Assembly: GCF_036417845.1 (NCBI RefSeq)
Contig: NC_089980.1
Location: forward strand, 45,072,501 to 45,136,500
Source of the DNA: Apteryx mantelli
Lineage: Eukaryota; Chordata; Aves; Apterygiformes; Apterygidae
Length of the DNA stretch: 64,000 nt
Direction: 5' to 3'
Numbering within the stretch: the stretch's first letter is position 1; each line of letters begins with the position of its first letter. Shown here piece by piece: positions 10,380-25,100 of the stretch. A model generated the notes under the pieces. That model did not search any database, was not told the origin of the DNA, and saw only the letters and a list, made by a program, of their open reading frames with translations. The position numbers were made by a program, and so were the translations under genes.

Positions 10380-13177
10380 CACCACCTACTTTTAAAATAG
10401 TTTATTTCTGGTCTTAAAATATACATCAGTTTGAAAATTTCAGAAAAAACACATTAGTTACAGATTAACAGTCTGGAGCTGGGACACTGAAAGTGGGGCC
10501 TGCTCAAGGCCCAGAGCCAATACTGCCAGAGATGTGTCAGAGTGCAGAGGGCAGGCACCATGCCTGCTGGGAGGGCTGCTGCTCCTCTCGAGGCTGCTGG
10601 CTTCCCCTCAAAGCCTTGCTGGCAGCCTAACACTGCAGAGCAAAGGTGCCTGGGAAGGCTACAGGCACTCCTTTCTGCCCCTTCATCCCCTCATCGTTTT
10701 GTTTTTAGTCTACTGTGAACAGCAGCAAAGTGGAGGCTACCTCTGCCATCAGCACCAGCTGCTTCAGCAACAGAATGGGTTTTGTCCCCCTGGCCAGCAT
10801 GCCAGGAGCTGGGGGAGCAGGGACCAAGCCCCAAGGGGCAATGCTTCCCATGCTGCAATGGAGATGACAAGCTAACTAACCCACGTCAGCCAGCCCAAGT
10901 GGCTGTGCTGTCCCCAGGATACGCCAGGAGCACTCTCAGAGCAAGGGGTGCTGCTCAGTGAGCACCCGACCCAAGGTGACACCCAGCAGCCAGGAGCTGG
11001 CAGCTGCCGCAGGTTAAAGCCCCCTGTAATGCTGCAGAAGAACAGAAGAAACACAGCAGGAGAGTGGATGGTGAGAGCAGACACAAGGACCCCCCCTCCA
11101 GGACAGGGGAGATTAGTGCCCTGCAAGCTAAGAGGAGGCTTCCGCTCTCATTAGCGCAGGTATCAAGTGAAATACTGTAGTGAAATACCAAGTCCCACCT
11201 CTACTCCAGAGGATGCATCCAGCTCCACAACTGTTAGAGGTGGGAAACAAGGTGAGTGTGCAGGCAGCAGCTATAACCAAGGTACCTAAAGCAACCTACA
11301 CAGCCACCAGAGAGGCCTGCAGCTCCTTTCACAGGCCCTGGAACCTCCAGTCTCAAGCTGAGGCCACAGCTGCCCCCAGCTGCAAGCAGCAGACCCTTGG
11401 GAGAGATGGGGTTTACTGGGAGAGGAGCCAGGCCCCTGGACAGCTAGCAGCTCTACCTTTTGCTGTTGGCATCTGAACAAGAGCTCCCTCCTGATCAGAG
11501 GGCTGCTCTCCTCCAGCACAGCCAGAGAGCAAAGAGTACTCACCGAGTACGGCAGGAAGACAACACAAACCCAACGCAAAAGACAGACAGCAGGCTGGCG
11601 GGGTGCAAGGGGAACACAGCCCAGGGAATGAGGCTGATGCTCTGCCTCACACCCCTGGGGGAATTAAGAAACACAAGATGGACAAGGGCACAAGAGGAAA
11701 TTTCAAACAGGACACCAGGCTTTGCAAGCCCCCCAAAAAACACCTACATCTACAGACCTTTCCCCTTCCCACCCCCCCATTAAGACATTGAGCACACAAG
11801 ACTGAAGAGAAGTCAAGCAATATCACACTACACTAGGAAAAACACGCAGAGGCCCTACCCAGATAGGGAGGCCCTGGAGAGGTGCCAGAGCCAGCCTGGA
11901 ATCCCCCCAGAGAAGGGGACACGTAAAGAGACCCAGGCAAAGGGCTGCTACCAAGCCATGAGGTAGTGTGTCTGCAGGGAGCAGCTCCTCAGCACATTGC
12001 CCTCGTTCCCCTGCCAGCCCTGCCCAGAAAAACCCAGCAGTGTCCTTCACTCCTTGCTCACCTGGGGCGAAATCTTGTTCTTGAGTCTGGAGGGATTTGC
12101 TGCAGGCTGCAAGCCAGGATCAGAGGGAGTGCAGCTCTGAGAGCAGATCCTCCTCAACACACCCTTAACGCAGGCAACAGACGGGCTGCCAACCACTGTG
12201 CCTGTTCATGCAGGGTGGGGAAAACAAAACAAAACAAAAAATACACCCCAAAACCAAAGACTTGGAAAGAAGAAGCCCACCCAAGAGCAAAGAATCAGCA
12301 CCATTCAAACAAAACAACAGCACAGAGAGTGGGGGAAGAGGTTTGAGGGAGGAGACACGCAAACACAAACCCCGGCACCCAACAGGTGACATTTCTACCC
12401 AAGGAAGGGCACAGGCTGGCCTCCCCAAACCACCTCAGCAGAGATAGCACCGGTGCCCAGCACCACAGCACAGGGATCCGTGCATTGCTCCTGTGGGGGT
12501 CGGGTGCTGAGTCCAGCACAGGAGCCAGGCACAGGGACCTGCAGAGGCAGATTCTGGAGGAGAACCACCCTTCAGCATTGCCTGCCCAGAGGGCAGCTGG
12601 GGAAAACAAAACCCAGCAGGAAAATAAGACACCAGCAAACCCAGCACATCCCTGGGGCCCAAGCCATCCACGGGGAGAGTCCTCATGCCTCCCTCACAGC
12701 CCCTGGGGGCTCCCAGGGAATCAGACACCACCGCACAGGCACTCTGCCCTGTTGGCACAAGTTAAAAGAGAACAGAGCAGCTGTGGGCACCAGCATAAAA
12801 GAGTCCAGGGCCTCAGGTACCCGAGTGGGAAGGGAGAAAGGAGAGATCAGAGCATAAGGAGGCACAGGCACCAGGGCGAGGGGGTACCAAGAGTGAGGAC
12901 AGGTACAGGCACCAGTGTGAGGCTGTGAACAGAGCTGTGAGTGTGCCAGGGCAGTGGGTGCGCTTCTGCACACTGCGTGTGCTAGTACTGTGGGTCTGAT
13001 GAGATGGGGAAGGAGGACCCCAGCTCTTCCATGTATAAAAAAGAATAAATAAAAATTTCAGAGCAGAGCCCTGAGTCCCCCTGGGTTGGAGGGTGTTGAG
13101 GGAGGTTGCTCCCTGAGAAGGTGGGCAGATGGAGGCATCCCACAGCTCTGCAGCATGTGGCTGCTTCTTCCCCTGCC
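10380..13177 (-). other. TJAP1: 3' UTR of TJAP1
   Basis: This is the continuation of the TJAP1 terminal exon after its stop codon. On the - strand the first canonical AATAAA is read at 10406-10401 and is followed by a GT-rich element (GTAGGTGGTGATGGCTGTAG), so the 3' UTR would be about 2.8 kb. The many open frames here on both strands show no recognisable protein and are treated as chance. The gap to the candidate LRRC73 3' end is only about 1.2 kb. Confidence 0.6.
10401..10406 (-). terminator. TJAP1: poly(A) signal of TJAP1
   Basis: TTTATT on the + strand is AATAAA on the - strand. A GT-rich downstream element lies about 15-30 bases beyond it, the expected arrangement for a cleavage site. 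It is the first canonical signal after the TJAP1 stop codon. Confidence 0.6.
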
Positions 13178-16100
13178 TCAGCTGAGAAGGTTCCCCTGCT
13201 CCTGGGCTTGCGTCAGACTGTCCTTGCGATGCAAGTGATGGACCCCCATCCTCTTGGGGCTGCGGTGTGGCCGGCTGGATGGAGGCTTGACCCTGCCTTC
13301 TCCGCTCTCCTCTTGGGCACATCCTTGGTTGCTCTCCTTGCTTCCCTGGAGCAACATTTCTCTCTCCTCAGCTGGGCTCTCAGGCAGGCCAAGGTCAACA
13401 TAGTCCTTGTGCTTTTCTGGTGGGGGGCTTCCAGGCTCAGCAGTGCCTCCACCATTTCCCTGCAGCAACTTCTGGGCTTCATCCTGGGAGAAATCAGTAC
13501 CATAATCTGAGGAGAAATGGCTCCTGCGGGCCCTGGACTCGGTGCTGTCCGTGTCCACGCTCGAGTCCCGGCTCACGGCCCAGCTGCAGCTCTGCGCAGA
13601 CTCCTCACCATCCGAGTAAGCCGAGGCTGCCCTACCCAACTCCTGCATGGAGCGGCTGAACCTCTTCTGGAGTTCAGGGGCCGTGTCACAACTGAAGGCC
13701 GTGCGGTTCATCAGTACCCGCTCTGAGGTGGGGGGTGCCTTGTCCACGAACATGCGCTGCCAGTTGGCCAGCAGGTCCTCCTCAGAGCTGGCAGAGCTGG
13801 CGAAGGCGCTGGGGATTTGGGGCGGGCTGCTGAACGGGCTGCTATGGGAAGAGCCGTGAGCCCTGGCTGCTTTGGGGGACTGCTGACAGGAACAGCTGGA
13901 AGCCGAACGGTGCCCTTCGGAAGCAGGGCTGTTGGGGAGCGTCCGGTGCCTGTCACAGCTCTCATCTTCGCTCTGCACCAGGCTGAGAGAGATGGCCTGG
14001 CGTGTAGCATACGTACAGTTGGGCAGGGGGCTGTTCTTTGGGATCCTTACTTTGTCCTCAGAGAATTCAATCACTTTGCGTCCAGGGTACATAGGATGAG
14101 GAGGGGAGGGTGTAGGGTATGGACTTAGCTTCTCAAAGGCAGGCACCTCCTCTGGCACACTCTCCACACTGCTCTGTGGCTTGCAGCCACCGTTCTGCTG
14201 CTTCCCCATATCTCCTCCCTCTTTCCCCATCTGCCCTGCACTGTTGCAGGCATCAGGAGCGGCTCCACTCATGTCGACATGCACAAAGACATCCTCAGCC
14301 ATGGGACAGCTGCCACTGCTAGACTTGGCTGAATTCAGAACGAGAGATTCTGGTTTCTCCAAGACTCTGGCAATGACTGAGGTGGGCACAACATCAGACG
14401 GGGCCAAGGTGTGGGCTGCCTCTTGACCAGGGCCTGCAGACTCCTGAGTGCTGTGCAAATGCTTATTGACCATGTCCTGCAGCTCATAGGGAAGCTACGG
14501 AGAAGGAAAAGGGCATTAGAAGAGGACTGCCAGGCAAAACATTAGGTTGCAAATAGTCTGCCTTTTCCAACCTTCATGTGTGCTCTATGCTCCTTATCTT
14601 GATGCTAGCGCATTTGCCTACCTTGTCCTGAGGGAGGCATCTTTCTCCAAAACAAACCTGCCCTGTAGGAGCTAACGAGACTCTAGCTGTAACACTACAG
14701 TTGGGGTCTAGGCCAGCCTTCCCAGGACCCGTTTTGGAAAGAGAACAGGACAAGGTGGCACACAGGCCTCAGGCCCCCACACTGTGAGAAGAGACAAGGC
14801 CTAGCCAGCACGTGCTAGGGAGGAGTCTACTGATCTGTGGAAAAATCAACTGGCAGTTGCACTGAAGTGACTGAACAGCCCCCAGTGCTGAGATCTGCAG
14901 TGCTCCCCGAACGCAGTAATTACAGCCTTGCCACCTTGGCAGCCTGCCTGAGGACAGAATCGATGCCTTCCCTCGTTCCCATCAACTACCCCATCTCATC
15001 TCACTTTCTCACCCTCTCCATTTCAGATGGGCAAACATGGAAGTCTTATCGCAGCCTCAGGACGGGGGTCTCAACAAGGGGAAAGCACTGCTCTTTATCC
15101 TGTTATCCCCATCATACCACAAAGCTGCCCTCACCCTAGTCACCACACTTGCACAGGGTGCGAAGTGGAAAGCAGAGCGCCACAAACCACTCAGTGGTGC
15201 GGCAAGGCCCAGCTGGTCACAGACAGGAGGAAACTGCATCCAAAGCTGGAGATGCAGGGCACACTGCATGAGAACAGCTGGCTGCAAGGCAGATGGCTCC
15301 TGCACAGTGGCTCAGCTCCAGTCCCCCTCCAGTGGCAGCCACGTGGGACATGGTGCTCTGGGGGACAGAATTTAAAGCTCCAGGGAGGGGAGACAGCTGG
15401 GAGAGGTCAAGGTTACCCCAGCAGTAACTGATACACTGACCTCAAGAGTGCTAATTTGAGACACATTGGGGGAGGGGGAGGGTGATGTATTGGTCACCTG
15501 CTAAGTTACAAAAGACAAGTACAAAGGTTGGCTGAGAGGAAGACTTGAGGGGCTGGAGACTAGGGGTACAGGCAAAGAGAGAGCTGGTGCAAAGTCCTGA
15601 ATGCTATCCCCAACCCAAGAAGCGATGCTACTAATGTGAAAGGCCTAACTCCTGTCTTTGCTCATGCTGAGGCTTGGACAAGGCTGGACAGATCCCATGG
15701 GGAAAGTATGACTTGGTACCAACGTCTTCCATTCAGAAGCCCAAAGCCCACCCTGAATGCTGCTCCCCTAATTTTTCCTCAGACCAACAAGTCATACAGG
15801 GCCAGCCTACTGCCACTCCACTCTTAAGCAGGCAGCATGGCCATTCCATGTGGCCAGGTGAGAAGGGAAAGAGAACAGAGTGGGGGAAGAGAGAAGTCTG
15901 TCCTTCTGACAGCTCCTATCAGGCACCCAGCAGGCTATCAAATTCAAGGTTATTGTGCTTTTTATAACAGCCCCTGGCTGAGTTGTGAAATGGAGCTGGT
16001 GTGAAAGAGGAGCTGGCAGAGGCTCTGTGCTGCCTTTTCAGCAGGAGTAGGAGCCCCCTCACACCTCTGTCTAGGGCTGAGGGAGGAGAGGCCAACTGCC

Positions 16101-19100
16101 CTGCAGACAAAACTGGAGCAAAGCAAAGAGTGGGCGGAGGCTGTGAGCCCTTCTCCCCCACCTCAGCAGGACTGCTACTCACATCAGCAAACTTGTGGTT
16201 CCTGAAGTGGGACTTGTTACACTTGAGCAGCTGTACCGCAAGGTTACAGTCCTGCCGATACCGCTCCTGCAAGACAGGGCACAAAGGATGCAACACTGTC
16301 AGACTGGCCTGGTCTCTTCAACTAAAAGGCATCACCTGACCAGATGCTGCTTGAACAGGAGCAGAAGGGGACATCTGATGAATCACTCATGACAGTATCC
16401 ACCACTCACTCCTCTCCATACCCGACCCCGAGGCACTTCAAACTCCAGTGTATTTCCTTACAGTTCAGCCAGGGAGTCCTTTTCAATTCCAACCCCCTGC
16501 TCCAGGCATATACTTTGTCAGTGTATCAAACCCCTCTCTGAGGAGTTTAACAACCTCCAGCAGTCCCATCAGATTTGCTATCCCATCCCAGAGCTCTCAG
16601 TCATCCCTGTAATCCCTGCTTGATTTCCAGCACCTTGCAGCCAGGCTGGAGGGAGTTGAGAGCAGCCAACAAGCACCAGATCCAAGAACTGCTACACTAA
16701 TGCTGTGGAAAAGGCATCAGCCTCTTCCCAACTCTGGCATCTCAATTGGTGCAGCCTGAATTCAGGTCAAACCTAACGCTTAAAGACCAAAAGAGCAAAC
16801 ACATCAAACTTGAAGATCAGCTCTTCCTTGCTCACCCCCTAAGGTCCTTTTCCGTTTGCTTGTGCCTACTGCTGCGTGCAGCTCCCACCTTCATACACAC
16901 CAAAGTCATTCATATGCTTCTTTACACTCTCACTAATGACTTGAAATGAGAGGAAAACCCCACACCTCAGGCACTTCCACCACCATTTGCAGACTGACAC
17001 TTACATTGAGTTCCTCCAGCTTATTGATAGTGGTTTTGGCATCAAGCAGCTTATTAGTGAGCTCTACAATCTCCCAGTCCAGCGTCTTGCGGTCCATCTC
17101 TGCCTTTTTAATCTGGGATGTAAGAACACCAGATACAAGTCTCACCAGCACAGAAGAGCCTGGCTTCACAGCCCACCTCACCCCAAGTATAGCACAATGA
17201 CATGTTCAGCTGGGATACAAAAACTTCTGGACAAACAGGCAATGGAAACAGCCTGGCTCTTTACCCAGGGAGGGACTCCCAAGGCAAGTGGAGTCAGTCA
17301 CTCTGCTAGTCCCAGAGGCAACAGGTGGGTTTCAACCTCTAATGCAGTACCTCTTCTTGCAGCACGACCATGTTTCTTCTCTGCCCAGTGCAGAGCTAGC
17401 TCTGATGCTTCTCTAGAGAAGCACAGTGGGTTTGGAGTGGTTGATCCCACACTGTCACCAGCAGCAAAGACGTCTGAGCTTGTGATACCCGCCCCTCTGC
17501 TCTGGAGCAAAAAAAAAAAAAAAAAAAAGATAGTACTGCCCGTAAAGATCCAGTAGTCAATGCTGAGTAGACAAGAGGCATGCTTGGCAGGTAGAGGGCA
17601 CCATCTTGGAAGAGCTCAAAACTTGCTCTGGTAAGAAAGAGAACCTGTGGGGCTTCATCCAGAGCTCAGTTAATGCCCTCCCCACAGTAGGGGATCTCTC
17701 CTCTTTAAACCTTGGGTACAGGGCAGATAGATACACGGATGTAAGAGCAGAGAGGGGCAACAGCTCAGAGCAACTAAGCCATCCCCCTCTCAATCAGTTC
17801 CTCCCACAATGCCCAGCCTGCTCTGAGGCTGTGACCACCAGGGTCCAGCTGTGCATGGTGGTAGCACAGCATAGCCATACGCAAGGGGTAAGGGGAGGAG
17901 GATGTTTCCCAAATATGCATGGCCCCTTTAGGCACCAGCACAATGAATATTAACCCAAGAAGCTCGAGTGCTAGAACCAGACAAGCATCACGGGCTACAT
18001 GGCGGCAATCAGCATCTCAGCTGTTCAACTTGCCTGCTCACAGCCCAGAAGGGGAAGGAAAGTGAGCAAATGAGGCCCACAGCCTTCCACATCTTGTGCA
18101 GTGCCACAGCATATGGGCACCGCTTCCCAGCATGCCATGCTCCAGCTGGCTTAGAGTCAAATGCTCTTAAGATGGAGCACTGCAAGCTAGGACCTGCTGC
18201 ATCTGCAGGCAGCTGCTGGATATCAGGTGAGCCCTTGGCTGGACAAGGGCTGGGGCCCCTCCATCTGGGATGGTGCATGTGACAATGAAACTAACAGGCT
18301 GAAACACGAAAAGAGGAAAAAGAAAAAACACACAAATGAAAAGACGCAACTGCAAAAACCCAGCTTTGTCTGAGAGAGGCCTGAGAGGTGAGTGTGCCCA
18401 GCGTGTGCCAGCGGCAGGAGGGGGAGGGAGGGGGAGGGAGGGGGAGGGAAAAGAAACAGCCATGAGTGTTATGAATGCACACAACAGACACACACACTTT
18501 GGCTTTGCTCTGACTACCCTGCTGTCCTCCCAGGACAACCACCCCAAGACAGGCTGACACATCCCTGGCATTTTAAGAGGGACTGAAGCAACATGAGGGA
18601 GTACCATGCGATTATGTAATGGGGAACCAAGCTTATGTGCATGACTAAGTGGGGAAGAAGCAAACCAAGAAACCAGTTCATGAGACAAGGCTGGGATTTT
18701 TTTTTCCTGAGGGGAGGAAGTAGGTGGCCATGGCCAGAATCTCACTGTTGCCCACTGCCATATCACCCAGGAAAGCCAGGGTCCCTTCCCCCATATGCTC
18801 CTAACATACAGGCCTCATCCACCTCCTCTTTGAAAAGGCTTAACAGGGCACTTACCAGGGCATGCAGCTTCTCCTCCAGGTCTTGATTGGTTCTCTGGGA
18901 AGCAGTGTAGCTGTTCTGCAACCTACACAAACAGGAGTGCTCACATGGGAATGGCTCTCAGGCAGCTATTGAAGTCCCCTTCACAGGTGCCAAGCAAACC
19001 ACCAACTCCACAACTCCATAAAGACTGGTACTTGCAGTACTGAGACAACCAGGCACATTGGAATTAAATCTGGCTAGAGATGTCAAGGACAGCAAGAAGG

Positions 19101-22100
19101 GCTTCTTCAAATACATCAAGCAGCAAGAGGAAGACTAGGGAAAATGTGGGCCCTTCGCTGAATGGGGTGGGTGCCCTGGTGACGAAGGATGCAGAGAAGG
19201 CAGAGTTACTGAATGCCTTCTTTGCTTCAGTCTTTACTGCTCAGGCCAGCCCTCAGGAACCCCAGATCCTGGAGGCAAGAGAGAAAGTCTGGAGGAAGGA
19301 AGACTTTCCCTTGGTGGAGGAGGAGTGGGTTAGAGATCATTTAAGCAAACTTGACACCCACAAATCCATGGGCCCTGATGGGATGCACCCACGAGTGCTG
19401 AGGTAGCTGGCGGACATTATTGCTAAGCCACTCTCCATCATCTTTGAAAGGTCCTGGAGAACAGGAGAGGTGCCTGAGGACTGGAAGAAAGCCAATGTCA
19501 CCCCAGTCTTCAAAAAGGGCAAGAAGGAGGACCCGGGGAACTACAGGCCAGTCAGCCTCACCTCCATCCCTGGAAAGGTGATGGAGCAGCTCATCCTGGA
19601 AGCCATCTCCAAGCATGTGGAGGAAAAGAAGGTGATCAGGAGTAGTCAGCATGGCTTCACCAAGGGGAAATCATGCCCAACTAATCTGATAGCCTTCTAT
19701 GATGGAATGACTGGCTGGGTAGATAAGGGGAGAGCAGTGGATGTTGTCTACCTAGACTTCAGCAAGGCTTTCGACACTGTCTCCCATAGCATCCTCATAG
19801 ACAAGCTCAGGAAGTGTGGGTTAGATGAGTGGACAGTGAGGTGGATTGAGAACTGGCTGAATGGCAGAGCTCAGAGAGTTGTGATCAGTGGCACAGAGTC
19901 TAGTTGGAGGCCTGTAGCTAGCGGTGTCCCCCAGGGGTCAGTCCTGGGTCCAGTCTTGTTCAACTTCTTCATCAATGACCTGGATGAAGGGACAGAGCGC
20001 ACCCTCAGCAAGTTTGCTGACGATACCAAACTGGGAGGAGTGGCTGATATGCCAGAAGGCTGTGCTGCCATTCAGAGAGACTTGGACAGGCTGGAGAGGT
20101 GGGCAGAGAGGAACCTCATGAAGTTCAACAAAGGCAAGTGCAGGGTCCTGCACCTGGGAAGGAATAACCCCATGCACCAGTACAGGTTGGGGGTTGACCT
20201 GCTGGAAAGCAGCTCTGTGGAGAAGGACCTGGGAGTGCTGGTGGACACCAAGTTAAGCATGAGGCAGCAATGTGCCCTTGTGGCCAAGAAGGCCAATGGT
20301 ATCCTGGGGTGCATCAGGAAGAGTGTTGCCAGCAGGTCGAGGGAGGTGATCCTCCCCCTCTACTCAGTCCTGCTGAGGCCACATCTGGAGTACTGCGTCC
20401 AGTTCTGGGCTCCCCAGTACAAGAGGGATGTGGCACTACTGGAGCAAGTCCAGCGAAGGGCTACAAAGATGATTAGGGGACTGGAGCATCTCTCTTATGA
20501 GGAAAGGCTGAGAGAGCTTGGCCTGTTTAGCTTGGAGAAGAGAAGGCTGAGAGGAGATCTTATCAATGTGTACAAGTATCTGAAGGGAGGGTGTCGAGAG
20601 GATGGGACCAGACTCTTTTCAGTGGTGCCCAGCAACAGGACGCGAGGCAACGGGCACAAACCGAAACACAGACAGTTCCATCTGAACATGAGGAAAAACT
20701 TTTTCACTGTGAGGGTGACAGAGCACTGGAACAGGTTGCCCAGAGAGGTGGTGGAGTCTCCTTCTCTGGAGATATTCAAAACACGCCTGGATGCAATCCT
20801 GTGCAATGTGCTCTAGGTGATCCTGCTTGAGCAGGGGGGTTGGACTAGATGATCTCCAGAGGTGCCTTCCAACCTCAGCGATTCTGTGATTCTGTGATTA
20901 TGCCTCACTTCTACCACATTATGGTCTTCAGACCCCAAGTTAGCAGAGGAGAGGCAAGGCTGGCCTAGTGACCTTTCAGGCTCTTGCAGTGAAGGGTGTA
21001 AATTACTCTGGAGAACTCCTCTGAGATATGCCGTGTATAAGTATGTGATCAATAATGGACAATGATTTCTAGCTGCAGCACTGTTTTCTAGGTAAAGTCA
21101 TGATGCAATTATTTGCCACCATCAGCAGCTCTTTGCATGTCAGTTAACTGTACAAGCCAGATACTGCCTTACATCCAAAAGATAAAGAATCCCCTGCTGC
21201 AGCCAACCCCCCAAGTCGCACAGTGTTCCTACACCATAACCTGGAGGAAGCTGCACCAAGCAATGGCTGTAGAGCCCTTACAGCCTGGGGGAGCACCTCT
21301 CTGAGGATGCAGCATGTCTCAGATCAACACAACAGGGCACAGCCTACTCAAGCCAGCTGAGCAAGTCCTTGATGGGAGGTATCTCTAGTTCTATCCCTCT
21401 CTCATTTTCTTTTCCATACCTACGGAATTTGTCCTTGAATTTCTCCAGCTCCTCACGGTTCTGGCCCAGCTCCATCTCCAGGTAGTCCTGACCCGACTCC
21501 AGCTCCCTCTCCATCGCCTCCATTTTGTTAGTCACATAGGTCAGCCGTCGGCGCAGTTCCTCATTCTCATGCTGCAGTAGCCTGGGGCACAGAGGAACAA
21601 GGTACCACTGAGGGCATAAGGGGGTCTCTAAGCCAGAACTCCCCTCCTGCCCTGCTCTAGGGCCCAGGACCCACGCAGGATCCCAGGGAAGTCAGGCACT
21701 GAATTGGCAGGAGACTCCAGCCCATGCAGCAAGAGGTGCATCATTGTTGGGAGGTGGAGACTCAAACCCTTGAGGAGCAGGGGCAGAGAAGCACATGCCA
21801 GCCAGCCGTGTTATCAGCTCCCTCTCATGTTACAGTGTTGGGATAAAACCCACTAGCCAGATGGGCTGCTCGGCTCCAGTGTCCCTCACTGGTGAATGAA
21901 ACCCACTCAATAATTAATCCCAGTCCAGGTTAGAGGAGTTGAAGGCAAAAGATTGAAAGCCCTTTCTGCTCCCCCTGAGCTGTCCAAAAGCCCTCACACT
22001 TTTAACACATGGTAGAAAGGGCACCCCCACTCAGCCTGAGCCCAGGAGCAGAGGTGACAGGGTGCAAAGGGAGATGTGATCACAGCTGTCAGGCAATCCC

Positions 22101-25100
22101 ATTCCAACATTAACTGCTCCATTCCTCTCCAGCCAGGACGTGCCTGGTGGTCAGAAGCATTTCCTGCTGCTTTTCGTTCCTTACTGCTCAGTCGCTCAGA
22201 GAAACTCAGAAATACAGCTTCTCTCTGGCAGTGCAAGCTCACTCATCACCATGGCTTGGAGCACAGTGCTAGCAGCTGTCTGTCCCCACACCAACAGCAG
22301 CTGCCCCTAGTGCCTCGCACCAGAAGAGCGTCAACAAAAAAGGTTAAGAAAGGCACTGCTGTCTCCACCTTTATTAAGGTTTCATCTCCTATTTTTTTCC
22401 ACACCCACCAACTCCTCTGCCTGCACCCGCACTGGGGAGCTCTTTGTCCTCCCTCCAGGGAAGGCAGACATGCAAGGCAGATGTTGGCAAGGCACAGACT
22501 AAAGCTCTTCCCACATGACCCCAAGAGGCTTCAAGCTCTGAGGGGAACCCACAGGGCCAGTCAGCTTTGATATACAGGTGGCACAAGCAGGACATGAGGA
22601 ATCAGTACCACATAGTTGCAGCACAACAAGCATAAAGGGGAAGCAAGACACTTACTTCATCCTTTCTGCATCCGTCAAGGGATCCTGCACAGGGAAGAAA
22701 ACAGTTGTGAGATTCTTACAGAGGAAGAGTGGGTCTCACATACCATCCTAAAGGGCAAAGTCTTGATTGCTGGGCTCTATCTAGGACTCTCCCTCACCTG
22801 TTCTGACAAGCTATGCTAGACAAGCATAGGGAAACTGGGAGCTGTACACACTGCTCAGCTGGCTGATACCAAGACAGTCCATGTTCTGGTTCAGGGTAAA
22901 ACAGCTAGACCAGAAACCACCATACAAGCTGGGCAACTTTTCTCTCTCACAATACAATCTCAGCATCTCCTGTAATGTCGTCACCTTAGCTGGTGTTTCA
23001 GCTCCCTGCATCTCCACAGTTACTAGGTAGCAGGAATCTCACAGGCCAGCACACACAGAATTAACATGTCACCACAGCAGTCAACACTGGAGAGGGCACA
23101 CAAAAACATTAGGGAGAATTATCTGGGAGCTGAAAAACTTGTCTGCCATTTACTTCGGCCAGATTGTGCAGTGAAAGTGTTTTCTTTCTGTGGACTTGAG
23201 ACCAGCCACTGTAACTAGTCTGGGGTAACACAAGAAACATCAAAGGCCAGAAAAGCCTGTGAATGAAACTAATGTTCTGAACAAGATCCCCAGGGAGGTC
23301 TGGAGCAGGGACCTGCAGAACAAGGAGACACAGCACAGCAATAAGAATACATGGCTCAAACAGTTATTCTCACTCCCTCTGCGCTCTCTGTGCTAACCCA
23401 TGAGATGGCTGCTGCCTGCCAGCATGGCAGGAGAGATTTTATTAACATTAGCAACCACAATAGTTTCTTTGATAGCCCAAGGCTGCAACCATTACGACAA
23501 AGGCCAGGCTGTCCACAGGATATTTTGGAGGCTTGGAGTACCAGCAGCACTGCACAAGCCCAAAGTGCTGCTACCCTTCAGATCTATCCATTAAGTGTCA
23601 CAGCCAGCTCCGGGCTGAGAAGCCACACCACAGAGACAGTTTTGGATGAGGCTAAGCTGCTAGCAGTACTAGAGAAGAGAAATCATCCCAGTCTTGGTCC
23701 TAAGACATCATGGGGCTGCTCCCCTCATCAATTCACATTTTAAAAGCATAGTGCTTAGTGCTTGCATACACTCTCCCACTCCTAAAAGCAAAGCATCAAC
23801 CCATCCTCTTCCTACATTCCAACCCCACATGCAATGGGTTAATTCATGCACAGTTATCTAGCAACTGCCCGCCTTCCTCCCCCCCCCCCCAAAAAAAAAG
23901 ATGGCTCAGCATGTGCTTGTGACCAAGCAAAGGGGATATATGATTCCTACTTAAATGAGGCTATGGCCCCAAAGCAGGGTGGAGAAAAAAAGAAGGCTTA
24001 CAAAGACCTGAAACAGTCATCAAATATAGAGATTCCGTAGCCCAGGATACACAAGTATAGGGCATACACAAAGTACCAGGAGCATCCAAGCAGCTCCTGA
24101 CAACAGAGCTGCCTGCCTCACGCATGCCTGCTCCCCACAGCCTCGGGGGGCCTCCAACCTGCCAACAGCTGGGAAGTCTGCAGTGGGGAGAGCAGCATCG
24201 ACTCCTGCTTTCCTAACTCCTGGGGCCAAGGGGAAAGCTGGTCCCTCCTGGAAGGATATGCCCAATCTGGAGCACAGCCATGAGTGACACCACAAGAGAG
24301 CAGCTTCTGGCGATTAACCACCCAATCAGGCTGCTCACCAACACCAGCACTTGTACCTCCATGCACATCACCTGCTATCTTACCCCATCTCAAACCCCAC
24401 TGAGGGACAGAAGAGGTTTGCTCTTGCAACTTCTCCCTCTCCACCCCTAACTCATTTGAAAGAGTTTCCTACAGCAAACAAGGTGATCTGGCAGGCCTCA
24501 CACTGAGACCTTGATCCTCACAGACACAATGAAAGCTTTTTGACTGCATTTCCCCAGAACAAGATGTCATACTCCAGCAACCACCGGGAGATGAGAACAA
24601 CACGAGTGTCTCAGGGCATGTTCTCACTCCCCACACTGGCTTTACAGACAAACTGAGATCCAGGTCGGGGCACTGGCCTTTGTGAGACCTCTGTCTGTGA
24701 GCCAGTGGCCCTGGCACCCACCTTGTTTAGTGTCACGCTGAAGGAAGGGGAGGATCTAGATGGGGAAGGCCCCTCTCCCTGACTCCAGCATGTTGGAGAG
24801 GAGCAGGATCCTTTCTCTGGGTAGTTCAACTCCACTGCATGCTTCTGGCCAAGTTTAGTACACAGATGGTGTGGCTGCAATAGCCGCTAACTGGGGCTGG
24901 TCTTGTCCCTTCTGCCCTCTGTACTGCTTTTCCATGAAGACAGTGAGTGCTGCTGCCCAGATAATGTTCCTGTCAGCCCCAGCTCTGCCAGTTGCTGCAG
25001 GTCATACTGACACAGATCTACTACCCTCCTCTCCAAGGAAAGGAGTTTCTCCTTACTGTCCTTTCTCCCCAGGACAGGTTTCTTTCTTAGTCTGGAAACT

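Noticed and set aside
12386-12928. 180-codon + strand ORF in the TJAP1 3' UTR
   Set aside because: Antisense to the TJAP1 3' UTR, Ser/Pro/His/Gln-rich, without start context or a recognisable family; similar frames overlap it on both strands.
17511-17528. A-runs at 17511 and 32488 as tails of processed pseudogenes
   Set aside because: No retrocopied coding sequence or flanking duplication could be recognised.
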